A DNA stretch of 35,383 bases from Thermococcus sp. (GTDB taxonomy: Archaea; Methanobacteriota_B; Thermococci; Thermococcales; Thermococcaceae): assembly GCA_026987155.1 (NCBI GenBank), contig JALSNG010000064.1, positions 1-35,383 of the forward strand. The letters are read 5' to 3'. This document shows, piece by piece, positions 15,587 through 24,178 of this stretch (position 1 is the stretch's first letter; each line of letters opens with the position of its first letter). A program made the translations under genes and the position numbers. The notes beneath the pieces are model-generated. The model was not told the DNA's origin, searched no databases, and worked only from the letters and a program-made list of their open reading frames with translations.

Positions 15587-15898
15587 TCAACCTTTATCCG
15601 GGAGTTCCAAGGAGGGAGATCTTCCAACCCTGTACTTCACCACATAGCGACCGTGCTCGAACTCATCTTCCTCGGCCTCCAAAACCTCCACCGGCTCGAT
15701 TTCCAGGCCGAAGTCCATTGCCTCCCACTTGATATCATCGAAGTAGTCGTATAAACCGCAGGTGGCGCAGAAGGAGCCTTCAAATTCCATAATGACCTCG
15801 TCACCCTCAACTCGAAGTATCCTTGCTTGAGCCTCGCTTCCGTGAAGCCTGTTGAACTCCTCAAGGATCCTGCCCAGCTGTCCAATCTTCCCTTCCAT
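15587..15898 (-). CDS. Conserved-looking small CxxC protein of unknown function
   Basis: The product has 103 residues. An N-terminal helix (GQLGRILEEFNRLHG) leads to beta strands ARILRVEGDEVIMEFEG, then SFCATCGLYDYFDDIKWEA with a C-x-x-C pair at about residues 44-47, and an acidic C-terminal part. The pattern of strand, G-S-F-C-x-x-C, helix resembles the fold of NifU-like C-terminal domains (G-A-C-x-G-C-x-x-S), but I would not name it on this basis. It has its own promoter, CTTTTTAAG on minus at about 15930-15938, divergent from the Lhr helicase. A 7-bp inverted repeat in the leader may regulate it. Confidence 0.65.
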   Translation of the reverse strand: MEGKIGQLGRILEEFNRLHGSEAQARILRVEGDEVIMEFEGSFCATCGLYDYFDDIKWEAMDFGLEIEPVEVLEAEEDEFEHGRYVVKYRVGRSPSLELPDKG

Positions 15899-15904
15899 TC
15901 TCTC

Positions 15905-15927
15905 ACCGATTTCAGTTCTTAATCGGT
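15905..15927 (-). promoter_or_regulatory. Inverted repeat in the leader of the CxxC protein gene
   Basis: ACCGATT (15905-15911) and AATCGGT (15921-15927) are 7-bp arms separated by nine bases. The element lies between the TATA box and the start codon of the CxxC gene and includes its Shine-Dalgarno (GGTGA on minus). It could be an operator at the start of transcription, or a hairpin masking the ribosome site. Confidence 0.45.
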
Positions 15928-15988
15928 ACTTAAAAAGTTTGTTAGGTTAACCGAATAGTTTAAAAATCCAAAGCCCAACCATCCCCCG

Positions 15989-18589
15989 ATGAGCGGGGAA
16001 AGGATAAGACACGCCGAGAGAGAATACACTGACGAGGAGATATTTGAGATACTCAGCGAGCCGGTTAGGGAGTGGTTTAGGCGGAAGTTTGGGACATTTA
16101 CGCCACCACAGCGCTACGCCGTCCTTGAGATTCACAAAGGCGAGAACGTGCTCATCTCATCGCCAACCGGTTCTGGAAAGACGCTCTCAGCTTTCCTCGC
16201 GGCGATAAATGAGCTGATACTCTTGGCTAAGGAGGGAAAACTTGAGGACAAAATCTATGTGCTCTACGTCTCCCCGCTGAGGGCGCTCAACAACGACATC
16301 AAGAGGAACCTTGAGGGGCCTTTGGCGGAGATAAAGGAAGTTGCCAGAGAACTCGGCTACGAACTTCCAGAAATCCGCGTCGGAATAAGGACGAGCGATA
16401 CTTCAAGCTACGAGAAGAGCAAGATGGTCAAGAGGCCGCCGCATATTCTGATAACAACCCCTGAGAGCCTTGCAATAGCCCTGAACGCCCCCAAGTTCCG
16501 CGAGAGGCTTAAGACGGTCAAATACCTCATCATAGACGAGGTTCACGCCTTAGCCGAGAACAAGAGGGGAAGTCACCTCACCCTGAGCGTCGAGAGGCTC
16601 GCCCACTGGTCGGAGAACGGGTTCGTGAGGATAGGACTGAGCGCAACGATTCATCCGCTTGAGGAGGTCGCCAAGTTCGTCTTCGGCTTTGAAAACGGAA
16701 AGCCGAGACCAGGACTAATAGTTGACGTCAGCTTCGCCAAGGAGACTAAGATATGGGTCGAGAGCGTGGTTGACGACCTTGTCTATACCGACGCCGGGAC
16801 GCTCAGCAATGCCCTGTACCGCCGCTTAGCGGAGCTCATCAGGGAGCACAGGACAACGCTAATCTTCACAAACACGAGGAGTGGTGCTGAGAGGGTCGCA
16901 TACAATCTAAAAAAGCGCTTTCCGGAGTTTGAGGGCCTGATAGAGGCACACCACTCAAGCCTTTCGAGAGAGGTTCGCCTTGATGTAGAGGAGAGGCTCA
17001 AGAGGGGTGAGCTTAGGGCGGTTGTAACCAGTACATCTCTTGAGCTTGGGATTGACATAGGCACAATAGATTTGGTTGTCCTTATCGGTTCGCCGAAGAG
17101 CGTTAATAGGGCCCTACAGAGGATTGGAAGGGCCGGCCACAGGCTCCACGACGTTAGTAAAGGAGTAATCCTCGCCCTCGACAGGGATGATTTAGTCGAG
17201 GTTACCGTTTTGGCTCACAACGCCCGCAACAGAAGGCTCGACCGGATAAGGATTCCCAAGAACCCCCTCGATGTCCTCGTCCAGCATCTCTTGGGCATGG
17301 CCCTCAACCAGGTGTGGGAAGTTGAAGAAGCCTACAACCTCGTGAGGCGCGCTTATCCCTTCAGGAACCTGCCTTTTGAGGACTTCATGAGCGTTCTCCG
17401 CTATCTTGCCGGGGAATACGCTGGCCTGGAGGAGAGGAAGGTCTACGCGAAGATATGGCTTGAGGACGGGAAATTTGGAAAGCGCGGTAAGATGACGAGG
17501 GCGATATACTACATGAACACTGGCACGATACCGGACGAGGCAAAGATTAGGGTCTACACCATGGACAAGGTGCTAATTGGCACGGTGGAGGAAGAGTTTG
17601 CAGAGCGCTTAATGCCCGGTGACATCTTCGTTCTGGCTGGGAGGACCTACGAGTTCGTTAAGAGCAGGGGCAACAAGATTTACGTGATTCCCCGTGAGGG
17701 TGCTAAGCCCACCATCCCGGCATGGTTCTCGGAGATGCTTCCGCTCAGCTTTGACTTGGCCTTAGATGTCCAGCGCTTCAGGAGAGAGGTTGCCAGCTTA
17801 GTGGGCAACCGCCGCGCCAAGGGCCTGCTCATGAGAAAGTACGGCATAGATGAGAGGGCAGCCAAGGCGATTTTAGCTTATTTCCGCGAGCAGGTGAAGT
17901 ACTCAACGGTTCCGGACGATGAGACGGTTCTCGTTGAAGAGGTCCTCGGGGAGAAGCGCAACCGCTACTTTTTCCACACGCTCATTGGGAGGCGTGCCAA
18001 CGATGCCCTGAGCAGGGCCTTTGCATATCTCGTGAGCAAGAAAAAGAAGACCAACGTCGGCGTTGCCATAAACGACAACGGCTTCGCCCTGCTCCTACCT
18101 CCAGAGAAAAGACTGAGTGAGGAGGAAATAATGGAGCTTTTCCAGATTGAGGATCTCAGAGAGGTTCTTAAGAGGGCCCTCGACAACACCGAGCTCCTCA
18201 AGAGGCGCTTCAGGCACGTCGCCAACCGTGGGCTTTTAATACTTAGGAGGTACGTTGGAAGGAGCAAGCGTCTCGGAAGGCAACAGGTCATGGCAGTGGC
18301 ACTGCTGAAGGTTCTCAAGGAAAACTATCCGGACTTTCCGCTCCTCAAGGAAGTCTACCGCGAGATAATGGAGGACAAGATGGACGTTGAGGCCGCTGAG
18401 CTCTTCCTGGGCTGGATTAAAGAGGGTAGGATGAGGGTGGTGGTAGAGCACAACGAACTCCCGAGTCCGTTCGCCTTCAACCTTGAGGCCATAGGCTCAA
18501 GCGACGTGGTTCTCATGGAGGACAGAAGGGAACTTATCAAGCAGCTCCACAGAAAAATAATGGCGATGATAGAGGCTAAAACACCCTGA
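15989..18589 (+). CDS. Lhr-type large superfamily 2 DNA helicase
   Basis: The 866-residue helicase has the Q motif (TFTPPQRYAVLEI) near residue 40, Walker A SSPTGSGKT at 57-65, Walker B IIDEVH at about 180, and motif III LSATI. In the second RecA domain it has TLIFTNTRSGAERVAYNL, TSLELGIDIG and motif VI ALQRIGRAGHR. After these comes a winged-helix and Lhr-core C-terminal part (~400 residues). Archaea carry two groups, aLhr1 and aLhr2; the length fits either. Lhr helicases unwind DNA with 3' to 5' polarity, favour branched DNA and are tied to repair. A TATA box (TAGTTTAAAAATCC, about 15957-15970) lies so close to ATG 15989 that the mRNA is probably leaderless. The stop overlaps the convergent KaiC-like gene by 14 bases. 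Confidence 0.94.
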   Translation: MSGERIRHAEREYTDEEIFEILSEPVREWFRRKFGTFTPPQRYAVLEIHKGENVLISSPTGSGKTLSAFLAAINELILLAKEGKLEDKIYVLYVSPLRALNNDIKRNLEGPLAEIKEVARELGYELPEIRVGIRTSDTSSYEKSKMVKRPPHILITTPESLAIALNAPKFRERLKTVKYLIIDEVHALAENKRGSHLTLSVERLAHWSENGFVRIGLSATIHPLEEVAKFVFGFENGKPRPGLIVDVSFAKETKIWVESVVDDLVYTDAGTLSNALYRRLAELIREHRTTLIFTNTRSGAERVAYNLKKRFPEFEGLIEAHHSSLSREVRLDVEERLKRGELRAVVTSTSLELGIDIGTIDLVVLIGSPKSVNRALQRIGRAGHRLHDVSKGVILALDRDDLVEVTVLAHNARNRRLDRIRIPKNPLDVLVQHLLGMALNQVWEVEEAYNLVRRAYPFRNLPFEDFMSVLRYLAGEYAGLEERKVYAKIWLEDGKFGKRGKMTRAIYYMNTGTIPDEAKIRVYTMDKVLIGTVEEEFAERLMPGDIFVLAGRTYEFVKSRGNKIYVIPREGAKPTIPAWFSEMLPLSFDLALDVQRFRREVASLVGNRRAKGLLMRKYGIDERAAKAILAYFREQVKYSTVPDDETVLVEEVLGEKRNRYFFHTLIGRRANDALSRAFAYLVSKKKKTNVGVAINDNGFALLLPPEKRLSEEEIMELFQIEDLREVLKRALDNTELLKRRFRHVANRGLLILRRYVGRSKRLGRQQVMAVALLKVLKENYPDFPLLKEVYREIMEDKMDVEAAELFLGWIKEGRMRVVVEHNELPSPFAFNLEAIGSSDVVLMEDRRELIKQLHRKIMAMIEAKTP

Positions 18590-19280
18590 GTATCTCGTCC
18601 GTGTTGACGGTGAGGCCTCTCTCCGTAATCGCGTATGGCCGTAGGGCATCGTCGAAGTCGCTGCCCCGGAATTTTGTTATCCTTATTCCCCTCGCGACTC
18701 GTCCGTCCATCTCGAAGCGTCTCAGCTCTATAACCCCGTGCACAAGGTATTCCTCAACATCACACTTCTCCATCTCCGATGTCAGCAGGGTCGTGACCCT
18801 GAGCCTGTGCATCGTCTTTACAAACTCGAGGAAGAGCCGTCTGTACTCTATCTCTTCCTTCGTTGTCAGTTTTACCATTGTGAGGGGGTCTATGATGAGT
18901 CTATGGAAGTGAAGGCTCAGGTACTGGTTTTTGACTGTTTCCAGCATCTTGTTGAACCCTTTGGCAAAGGACTCAAACATGGAATCCATGAGCACGTAGG
19001 TGTCCGTTGAGGGTGTTGCGTCAATGAGGATGAAGTTTGGGTCGTCAAGGTTGAATCCAAGCTTTGGCATGTCCTGTCGGAGGTTCTCAACGGGTTCCTC
19101 GAGAGTTACGTAGAGGACTTTCTCCCCCCGTGCAAGGCCTGCCATTGCAAAATGCATGGCTAAGGTTGTTTTCCCTGTTCCCGGTGCCCCTTTTACAAGG
19201 TACACTCTCCCTGGAATAAGCCCCCCGTGGAGCATTTCATCGAGCCCTGGAACTCCAGTGGAGATTCTTACCTCGCTCAT
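18576..19280 (-). CDS. KaiC/RAD55-like RecA superfamily ATPase
   Basis: The 234-residue single RecA-fold domain begins with ISTGVPGLDEMLHGGLIPGR, then Walker A KGAPGTGKTTLAMHF (residues ~30-44). Other conserved elements are YVTLEEPVENL, the Walker B-like HRLIIDPLTMV at about 135, TLLTSEMEK and a C-terminal basic block RGIRITKFRGSDFDD. Archaea have many such proteins; most act as signalling ATPases or regulators with partners rather than as recombinases. ATG 19280 is chosen because GGGGTG lies five bases before it. The upstream ORF extension has no such signal. Its 3' end overlaps that of the Lhr helicase by 14 bases in convergent orientation. The role is not assigned. Confidence 0.85.
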   Translation of the reverse strand: MSEVRISTGVPGLDEMLHGGLIPGRVYLVKGAPGTGKTTLAMHFAMAGLARGEKVLYVTLEEPVENLRQDMPKLGFNLDDPNFILIDATPSTDTYVLMDSMFESFAKGFNKMLETVKNQYLSLHFHRLIIDPLTMVKLTTKEEIEYRRLFLEFVKTMHRLRVTTLLTSEMEKCDVEEYLVHGVIELRRFEMDGRVARGIRITKFRGSDFDDALRPYAITERGLTVNTDEILRVF

Positions 19281-19358
19281 TTCGCACCCCATAACCCTAT
19301 TGCGGTCGGGGGTTAATAAACTTTCGAAACCTGTCGAACCAACTCGTTTGGAGCCCTC

Positions 19359-19390
19359 CCCCCGAGCCGATTGGGGGCATAAAAAGTTGG
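19359..19390 (-). terminator. Possible terminator of the prolyl oligopeptidase gene
   Basis: On the minus strand a T run (ACTTTTTATG) follows the stop within about 10 bases. After it CCCCC (seen on plus as GGGGG, 19373-19377) can pair with GGGGG (plus CCCCC, 19359-19363) across a nine-base loop. T-run termination is known in archaea; the hairpin may be incidental. Confidence 0.35.
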
Positions 19391-19395
19391 AAGAC

Positions 19396-21240
19396 TTAAC
19401 CAAGTGCTTTAATAATGAACGCGAGCAAGTCAGTCAATTCCTTCGCCCTCGTTTCCGGCGAGGCACCCATGTGGCCGCTCTTCGTCTCAACGCGGAGGTA
19501 AACGGGGGCACCTATATCCTTCAGCCTCATGAAGAACTTGAGTGCATGTGCCGGATGCACACGGTCGTCATGTAAACCCGTGTAGATGAGCGTCGGCGGA
19601 TACTTCTGCTTTTTCACGTTGTGGTAGGGGCTGTATCTCAGCAGAAACTCCCTGTCCTTTGGGTCGTCGGGGTTTCCGTATTCGGGAATCCAGACGCTCC
19701 CGATGTATAGTCTGTGGAAGCGCATCATATCTATGACGGGGTAGCCTATCAGCGCCGCATCCATTACATCCGGCCTCTGGGTTAGTGTCGCCGAGACGAG
19801 CAACCCACCGTTGCTCCTGCCCCAGGCGGCAACCTTGTAGCCCTCGGCCTTGAGCTTGCCGAGAACCGCTATGAAATCGTCGAAGACATTCCCTTTGTTC
19901 TCCCTCATTCCGGCGCGGTGCCACTCCTCGCCGTACTCGGAACCGCCACGGAGGTTGGCCATGGCAAAGGTTCCGCCGCGCTTTATGAACGGGATTACCT
20001 GCGGGAAGAACCTCGGCGTTAGCGAGATGTTGAAGCCGCCGTAGCCGAAGACCCACGCCTTCTTCTCATCTCTGGTTCCCTTAACGAGGAAGTAGTGAAC
20101 CCTCGTCCCGTCTTTGGAGACGGCAAAGTCCTCCTCGACCCTGAAGTCCCCTTCAACTTCTTGCCCCTCTATGAGGTTGAGCTTCCCGTCAAACCCATAG
20201 AGCCTGTACGGGACGGTAAAGCTCTCGTAACGGAGTAAAGCTCTCTTCCCATCGGCATCGAGCGGGTAGACACTCCCCGGAAGGTCAAAAGTTACTTCGT
20301 CAAGCTTTTCTCCATCGAGCGAGTAAACCTCAAGCCGGTGGCTCGCGTGGACGAGCCTGCCGGCGAGGATTTTGTTAGCCACTATAACCGCCCACTCCAG
20401 AGGAAATTCCCTTTCAGGGATGATCTCGGTAACTTCGCCGTCTTCTACCGTTATAACCTTTCCGAGGCCCTTTCCTTCCTTCGTGAGGACGTAGAGCTTT
20501 CCGTCGACCACGTCAATCGGCTCCGCCGGAACCTCCGCCGAATAGGCCTTCTTCCACATTTCCGGCTCCTCAATCGGCCCGACGTATATCTCCGCCCTGT
20601 TCCAGCCGAAGGTCACGGTTACCATCGCCATCTTTCCGTCGGTGCTCTTCCCCAGCGAGATGAAGTAGCCGGAGCCGAGGCCTTCGCCGAAGACCATCCT
20701 TTCCTCGCCGTCCTTCCAGAAGAGCCTCATCGCTGGAGCCTTAACGCCATCGGGCGTTTCACCGTGCCGGTAGAAGCGGGAGAAATAGTATCCATCCTTG
20801 AGGAATGTCACGTTCCAGACCGAGGGCTTGAACTCATCGATTAACTCCCCGGTTTTGAGGTCTACGATTCTCGTTATCCCCTCGTCGGCGCCGCCTATTG
20901 AAAAACTGTAAGCCAGGAACCTTCCCTTTTCATCGGCTGTGAAGCCCTGAATCAGAACCTCGTCGCTGAGCTCCTCCTCAAGGGCCGTGGAGTCGACTAT
21001 AACCTCTCCACCGAGCCACCTGATGAGCTGTCTATCCCTCTCCTTGTACATTGCTATGGTGCCCTTCTCGGTGAGCTTTGCGCCGTAGAGGGCCGGCATC
21101 GAATAGTACTCCCATACCTCGGGGAACAGTTCGTCGCTGAGGCTTCCTACGAACTCCCTGAAGCGAGCATTCTCCTCCTCGACGAGCTTAAGAACGCGTT
21201 CATCTTCGAGGTTCTCCATCCATGCGTATGGATCCTCCAT
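19396..21240 (-). CDS. Prolyl oligopeptidase (S9A)
   Basis: The 614-residue serine peptidase starts with MEDPYAWMENLEDERV, the family's N-terminal block. A long beta-propeller (~residues 70-370) leads to the alpha/beta hydrolase domain: VFGYGGFNISLTPRFFP, ANLRGGSEYGEEWH, and the nucleophile Ser in AWGRSNGGLL (about 475). The Asp is in TGLHDDRVHPAHA (about 558) and the His is in TKSGHMGAS (about 590). It cuts short peptides after proline and works in the cytoplasm. There is no signal peptide. Length and residue spacing agree with the Pyrococcus enzyme. No ribosome binding site of note is visible before ATG 21240. The next gene upstream, the metallophosphoesterase, is on the same strand with a ~95-base gap. 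Confidence 0.95.
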   Translation of the reverse strand: MEDPYAWMENLEDERVLKLVEEENARFREFVGSLSDELFPEVWEYYSMPALYGAKLTEKGTIAMYKERDRQLIRWLGGEVIVDSTALEEELSDEVLIQGFTADEKGRFLAYSFSIGGADEGITRIVDLKTGELIDEFKPSVWNVTFLKDGYYFSRFYRHGETPDGVKAPAMRLFWKDGEERMVFGEGLGSGYFISLGKSTDGKMAMVTVTFGWNRAEIYVGPIEEPEMWKKAYSAEVPAEPIDVVDGKLYVLTKEGKGLGKVITVEDGEVTEIIPEREFPLEWAVIVANKILAGRLVHASHRLEVYSLDGEKLDEVTFDLPGSVYPLDADGKRALLRYESFTVPYRLYGFDGKLNLIEGQEVEGDFRVEEDFAVSKDGTRVHYFLVKGTRDEKKAWVFGYGGFNISLTPRFFPQVIPFIKRGGTFAMANLRGGSEYGEEWHRAGMRENKGNVFDDFIAVLGKLKAEGYKVAAWGRSNGGLLVSATLTQRPDVMDAALIGYPVIDMMRFHRLYIGSVWIPEYGNPDDPKDREFLLRYSPYHNVKKQKYPPTLIYTGLHDDRVHPAHALKFFMRLKDIGAPVYLRVETKSGHMGASPETRAKELTDLLAFIIKALG

Positions 21241-21334
21241 AAAACCACCGTCTTAACGTTGAAGCTGAGGGTAAAAAGAATTTGTTCCAGAAATGGATGA
21301 TAATGCTCTTATTTACAAACTTTTGGGATGGGGG

Positions 21335-21976
21335 TCAAAGCTCCCAGAGGGTTACGGAAATCCTCTTCCCGACCTCAATCTCAGCGTAATACCCCCTGAA
21401 GAGCGGACCCGGGTTCACCACTGTTGTGCGGCCGATTCTCTCAATGCATCTCGCTTCATGGATGTGACCGACGACAACGAGGGACGGTGCCCTTTTCATA
21501 ATGAACTCCTTTAACGCTCTGCTTCCAACGTGAAGGCCAGAATGGGTGAGGTCCGCACACGTGTGGTGGGGCGGAACGTGAGAGAGGATGACATCCCCCT
21601 CTTGGTAGTTTCTCTCAAGGACCCGTGCTATCTCATCCTCCTCAAGCTCCCAAATCGTGTGGAATGGGGTTATGTTGGAACCCCCAATTCCCACCACGCC
21701 CATACCGTTGATCTGCACTCTCCTGTTGTGGGCTGAGATTCCAAGGCGTTCGAGGAGCTCTGGAACGTCCTTTCCATCGCAGTTGCCGTGGACTGCCACG
21801 ATCCTAATCCCGGTGTCGAGAAGGGGCGCCAGAACGTTTTCTGCACTCTTGCTATCTGAGAAGTGGGTAATGTCCCCTGCAATGAGAATAGCATCTGGGG
21901 TCTCCTTTATACCCTCTACAAGGCGCTTTACGGCTTTCTTATTGCCGTGAATATCGGTAACGGCCACTATTCTCAT
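21335..21976 (-). CDS. Calcineurin-like metallophosphoesterase (YfcE/MJ0936-like)
   Basis: The 213-residue product has the metal-binding array of the family. D-x-H is in VAVTDIHGNKKAV, GD in LIAGDITHFS, GNCD in VAVHGNCDGKDVPE, and the histidines are in LSHVPPHHTC and VVGHIHEARCIE. These bind two metal ions. It would act on phosphodiesters or phosphomonoesters; the physiological substrate is not known. ATG 21976 is used; TTG 21979 is upstream but abuts the previous gene. Its start is five bases after the stop of the AK6-type kinase, so they are co-transcribed and may share a nucleotide pathway. Confidence 0.9.
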   Translation of the reverse strand: MRIVAVTDIHGNKKAVKRLVEGIKETPDAILIAGDITHFSDSKSAENVLAPLLDTGIRIVAVHGNCDGKDVPELLERLGISAHNRRVQINGMGVVGIGGSNITPFHTIWELEEDEIARVLERNYQEGDVILSHVPPHHTCADLTHSGLHVGSRALKEFIMKRAPSLVVVGHIHEARCIERIGRTTVVNPGPLFRGYYAEIEVGKRISVTLWEL

Positions 21977-21981
21977 CAATC

Positions 21982-22542
21982 TCAGCCCCCTTCGTTCTGG
22001 CCATGACGTCCTATGTGGAGATATTCAACGATCTCGTCGTAGTGCTCGGTCCAGTCGACAACGCCGACTCTTTTGGTGACTCCCTCCCTCAGCAGGCGGG
22101 TTATCTCTTCGACTACTTTCTCCGGGTTTTTACCGGTTGTGTCCACTTCAAGCACGCGCTCGTTCCTTTCAATGGCTTCAACGAGAATGAGGTCAATTAA
22201 CTCCGCCTCAACGTTGTCCGCCACTTTGGATGGGCTGTACCCCCTGTTCCTCAGTCTCTCACCGAGGATTCTTGGGTCCGCCCTGAGAACTATAACGATA
22301 TCCGCGGGGATTAGGTGGCTCAGATGGCCATCAACGATCACTCTCTTCTTTCTCAGCATCGATTCGGCCACTTCGGGCAGTCTCTCAACGTCGATTTCGA
22401 GCTCCTCTCCAATGGGTTCTGCAATGCCGGCGGAGATGGCAAGTTCCTTTAAGTCCACGTACTCGTAGCCGAGTCTTTCCGCCAAAAGCTTTGAGACCGT
22501 GGTTTTCCCGACCCCGGGTGTTCCACTGACGGCTATTATCAT
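21982..22542 (-). CDS. Adenylate kinase family protein (AK6/Fap7-like)
   Basis: The 186-residue P-loop kinase has SGTPGVGKTTVSKLLA at residues 6-21, an NMP-binding region of the short type (KRVIVDGHLSHLIPADIVIVLR) and a C-terminal NVEAELIDLILVEA. The family unites archaeal putative adenylate kinases and eukaryotic AK6 (hCINAP, Fap7), which makes ADP from ATP and AMP and aids 18S rRNA processing with Rps14. The archaeal partner would be uS11, not in this window. It precedes the metallophosphoesterase in an operon. The minus-strand promoter probably includes GATAATAAAC near 22570-22580. Confidence 0.9.
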   Translation of the reverse strand: MIIAVSGTPGVGKTTVSKLLAERLGYEYVDLKELAISAGIAEPIGEELEIDVERLPEVAESMLRKKRVIVDGHLSHLIPADIVIVLRADPRILGERLRNRGYSPSKVADNVEAELIDLILVEAIERNERVLEVDTTGKNPEKVVEEITRLLREGVTKRVGVVDWTEHYDEIVEYLHIGRHGQNEGG

Positions 22543-22671
22543 GGTGTTCCCTTTAGACCCACTGCTTTCGGAGTTTATTATCCTTTTTCATCGGCTATTG
22601 ACGAATGTACATGTAGCATTCATCGAAAAGCTTTTAAAGAGGGAATGCGTTACAGTCTCAGGTGACACGAA

Positions 22672-22893
22672 ATGGAGAGGTTGAAATCCACGCTTCTTCA
22701 GAAGCGCCTCCAGGTGGTCAAGAAGAGGAAGGAAGTACTTGCCCTTGAGGAGGCCAAGCTCGTTAGACTTGCCAGGCAGAAGAAAGAGAGTGCAGTCAAA
22801 CTCGCGAAGGTCAAGAAGGAGAGGTTCGCGGTCATGGCTGAAGAGGCCAAGCTCCTGAGGATTCTCAAGCAGCGGGGTTATTCGGTGGTTTGA
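22672..22893 (+). CDS. Small basic coiled-coil protein, function unknown
   Basis: The 73-residue protein is nearly one continuous charged helix. It is rich in Lys, Arg, Glu, Ala and Leu with heptad-like leucines (LLQKRLQVVKKRKEVLALEE and later EEAKLLRILKQRGYSVV). A TATA box CTTTTAAAG at about 22629-22637 and AGGTGA at 22660-22665 support real expression from ATG 22672. It has no known domain that I recognise. Its high positive charge suits nucleic acid or ribosome binding, but that is a guess. It faces the S-adenosylmethionine synthetase gene convergently with a 15-base gap. Confidence 0.7.
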   Translation: MERLKSTLLQKRLQVVKKRKEVLALEEAKLVRLARQKKESAVKLAKVKKERFAVMAEEAKLLRILKQRGYSVV

Positions 22894-22908
22894 GAAAAAG
22901 AGGAAAAC

Positions 22909-24126
22909 TCAAAAGACGTTGAGCTTGTCTTCAAGTATCATCTTCTGTATTTTCGTTATGTTTTCGAGCCAACTGTCGGCTATCTCGTAGGCCGGTTTCT
23001 GGAGCATGTCGAGGCTGTAGCCTTTCTTCGGGATTACCTGAACGCTTGCAACGAGGGGCTCATCTATTGGCTTTCCAATCTGGCTGAGTATCCTCACGTA
23101 GACCTCTTCCACCCCTTCAACCTGTTCTGCTATATCGTTGGCGATGAGCATCGAGAGAAGGTTGTATATCTTTCCAACGTGGCTGACCGGATTTTTGCCG
23201 GCGGCGGCTTCCATGCTCATGTGTCTGTTTGGCGTTATCAGACCGTTAACGCGGTTACCCCTTCCGACTGAACCGTCATCACCCGCCTCGGCACTCGTTC
23301 CGGTGACGGTTATGTAGTATATGCCCTTATTCGGGTCGTCGGCTGTGTTGACGTAAACCTTTACCTCCCTGTTGCTGTGTTCCTCAGCGACCCCTTTAGC
23401 GGCCTCGTATATAGCCTCTTTCACGGCCATGTAGTCGTCGGGAGTCTGAACCTCGCTGTCAACTATGGCGGCCGCTATGGTGATGTCTATCTCCTCACCC
23501 TTCCTAAGGCCCATAACCTTGATGTCCTCTCCAACCGCCGGCCACTTTTTCTTGAATTCTTCACCGTTTAGGAGCTTCTCCGTTTCGAGGACGATTTTTT
23601 CCGTCTCGCTGAGGGGAGCGTAGCCAACTCCAAACGAAGTGTCGTTGGCGAGGGGAATTGGGTTCTCTTTGGCCTTGTTAAAAACCCCGACGAGGTCAAC
23701 GCTGCCCTGCCCTATGCGGGAGTCGATAACAACATCGTTTTCAAGGTCGAGGTGTCTGACGGCTTTTTTCAGATAATCCCGGGCCGCCTTTATCGCCACT
23801 TCGTGAACTGGGAAAAACTCCCTGTCCACCATTTCAACTGCCCTACCAGAAAGGAGGATGTATATCGGCTTGATGACCTCTCCACCACCGAACTGTGGGT
23901 AGGCCCTGCCCCCAACGACCTCCACCTGGTCGGTGTTGTGGTGAAGGATTATTCCGTACCTCTTCAGGTACTCTCTGCTGAGGGCCCTGCTGACGGCTTC
24001 GGCTATGCCATCCGCAATGCTGTCGGGATGACCTATTCCCTTTCTTTCAACGAGTTCTATCTGTTGCATCTCCACTGGAGTTCTTACGAGCTCTTCCACC
24101 ACTATATTCCTGACCTTTTCGACCAT
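22909..24126 (-). CDS. mat: S-adenosylmethionine synthetase, archaeal type
   Basis: The 405-residue archaeal MAT has VERKGIGHPDSIADGIAEAV near the N terminus, with the His-Pro-Asp that binds ATP. Further motifs are HNTDQVEVVGGRAYPQFGGG, VDLVGVFN, TSFGVGYAPLSETE, TVTGTSAEAGDDGSVGRGNR and MEAAAGKNPVSHVGKIYN. It forms SAM from methionine and ATP. It is not homologous in an obvious way to the bacterial MetK by eye but has the same catalytic scheme. ATG 24126 is right, because GGAGGTGA at 24131-24138 on minus is four bases away. A TATA box is listed separately. The gene is divergent from the translin operon, with a structured-looking intergenic stretch between. Confidence 0.96.
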   Translation of the reverse strand: MVEKVRNIVVEELVRTPVEMQQIELVERKGIGHPDSIADGIAEAVSRALSREYLKRYGIILHHNTDQVEVVGGRAYPQFGGGEVIKPIYILLSGRAVEMVDREFFPVHEVAIKAARDYLKKAVRHLDLENDVVIDSRIGQGSVDLVGVFNKAKENPIPLANDTSFGVGYAPLSETEKIVLETEKLLNGEEFKKKWPAVGEDIKVMGLRKGEEIDITIAAAIVDSEVQTPDDYMAVKEAIYEAAKGVAEEHSNREVKVYVNTADDPNKGIYYITVTGTSAEAGDDGSVGRGNRVNGLITPNRHMSMEAAAGKNPVSHVGKIYNLLSMLIANDIAEQVEGVEEVYVRILSQIGKPIDEPLVASVQVIPKKGYSLDMLQKPAYEIADSWLENITKIQKMILEDKLNVF

Positions 24127-24165
24127 GATCATCACCTCCGGGAAAACTGGGTTGGGTACGCTCCA

Positions 24166-24178
24166 GGTCTTATATACC
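24166..24178 (-). promoter_or_regulatory. TATA box of the S-adenosylmethionine synthetase gene
   Basis: On minus it reads AGGTATATAAGAC, about 40-50 bases before the ATG. It matches an archaeal TATA box and gives an expected mRNA start near 24145, only a few bases upstream of the strong ribosome binding site. Confidence 0.6.
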
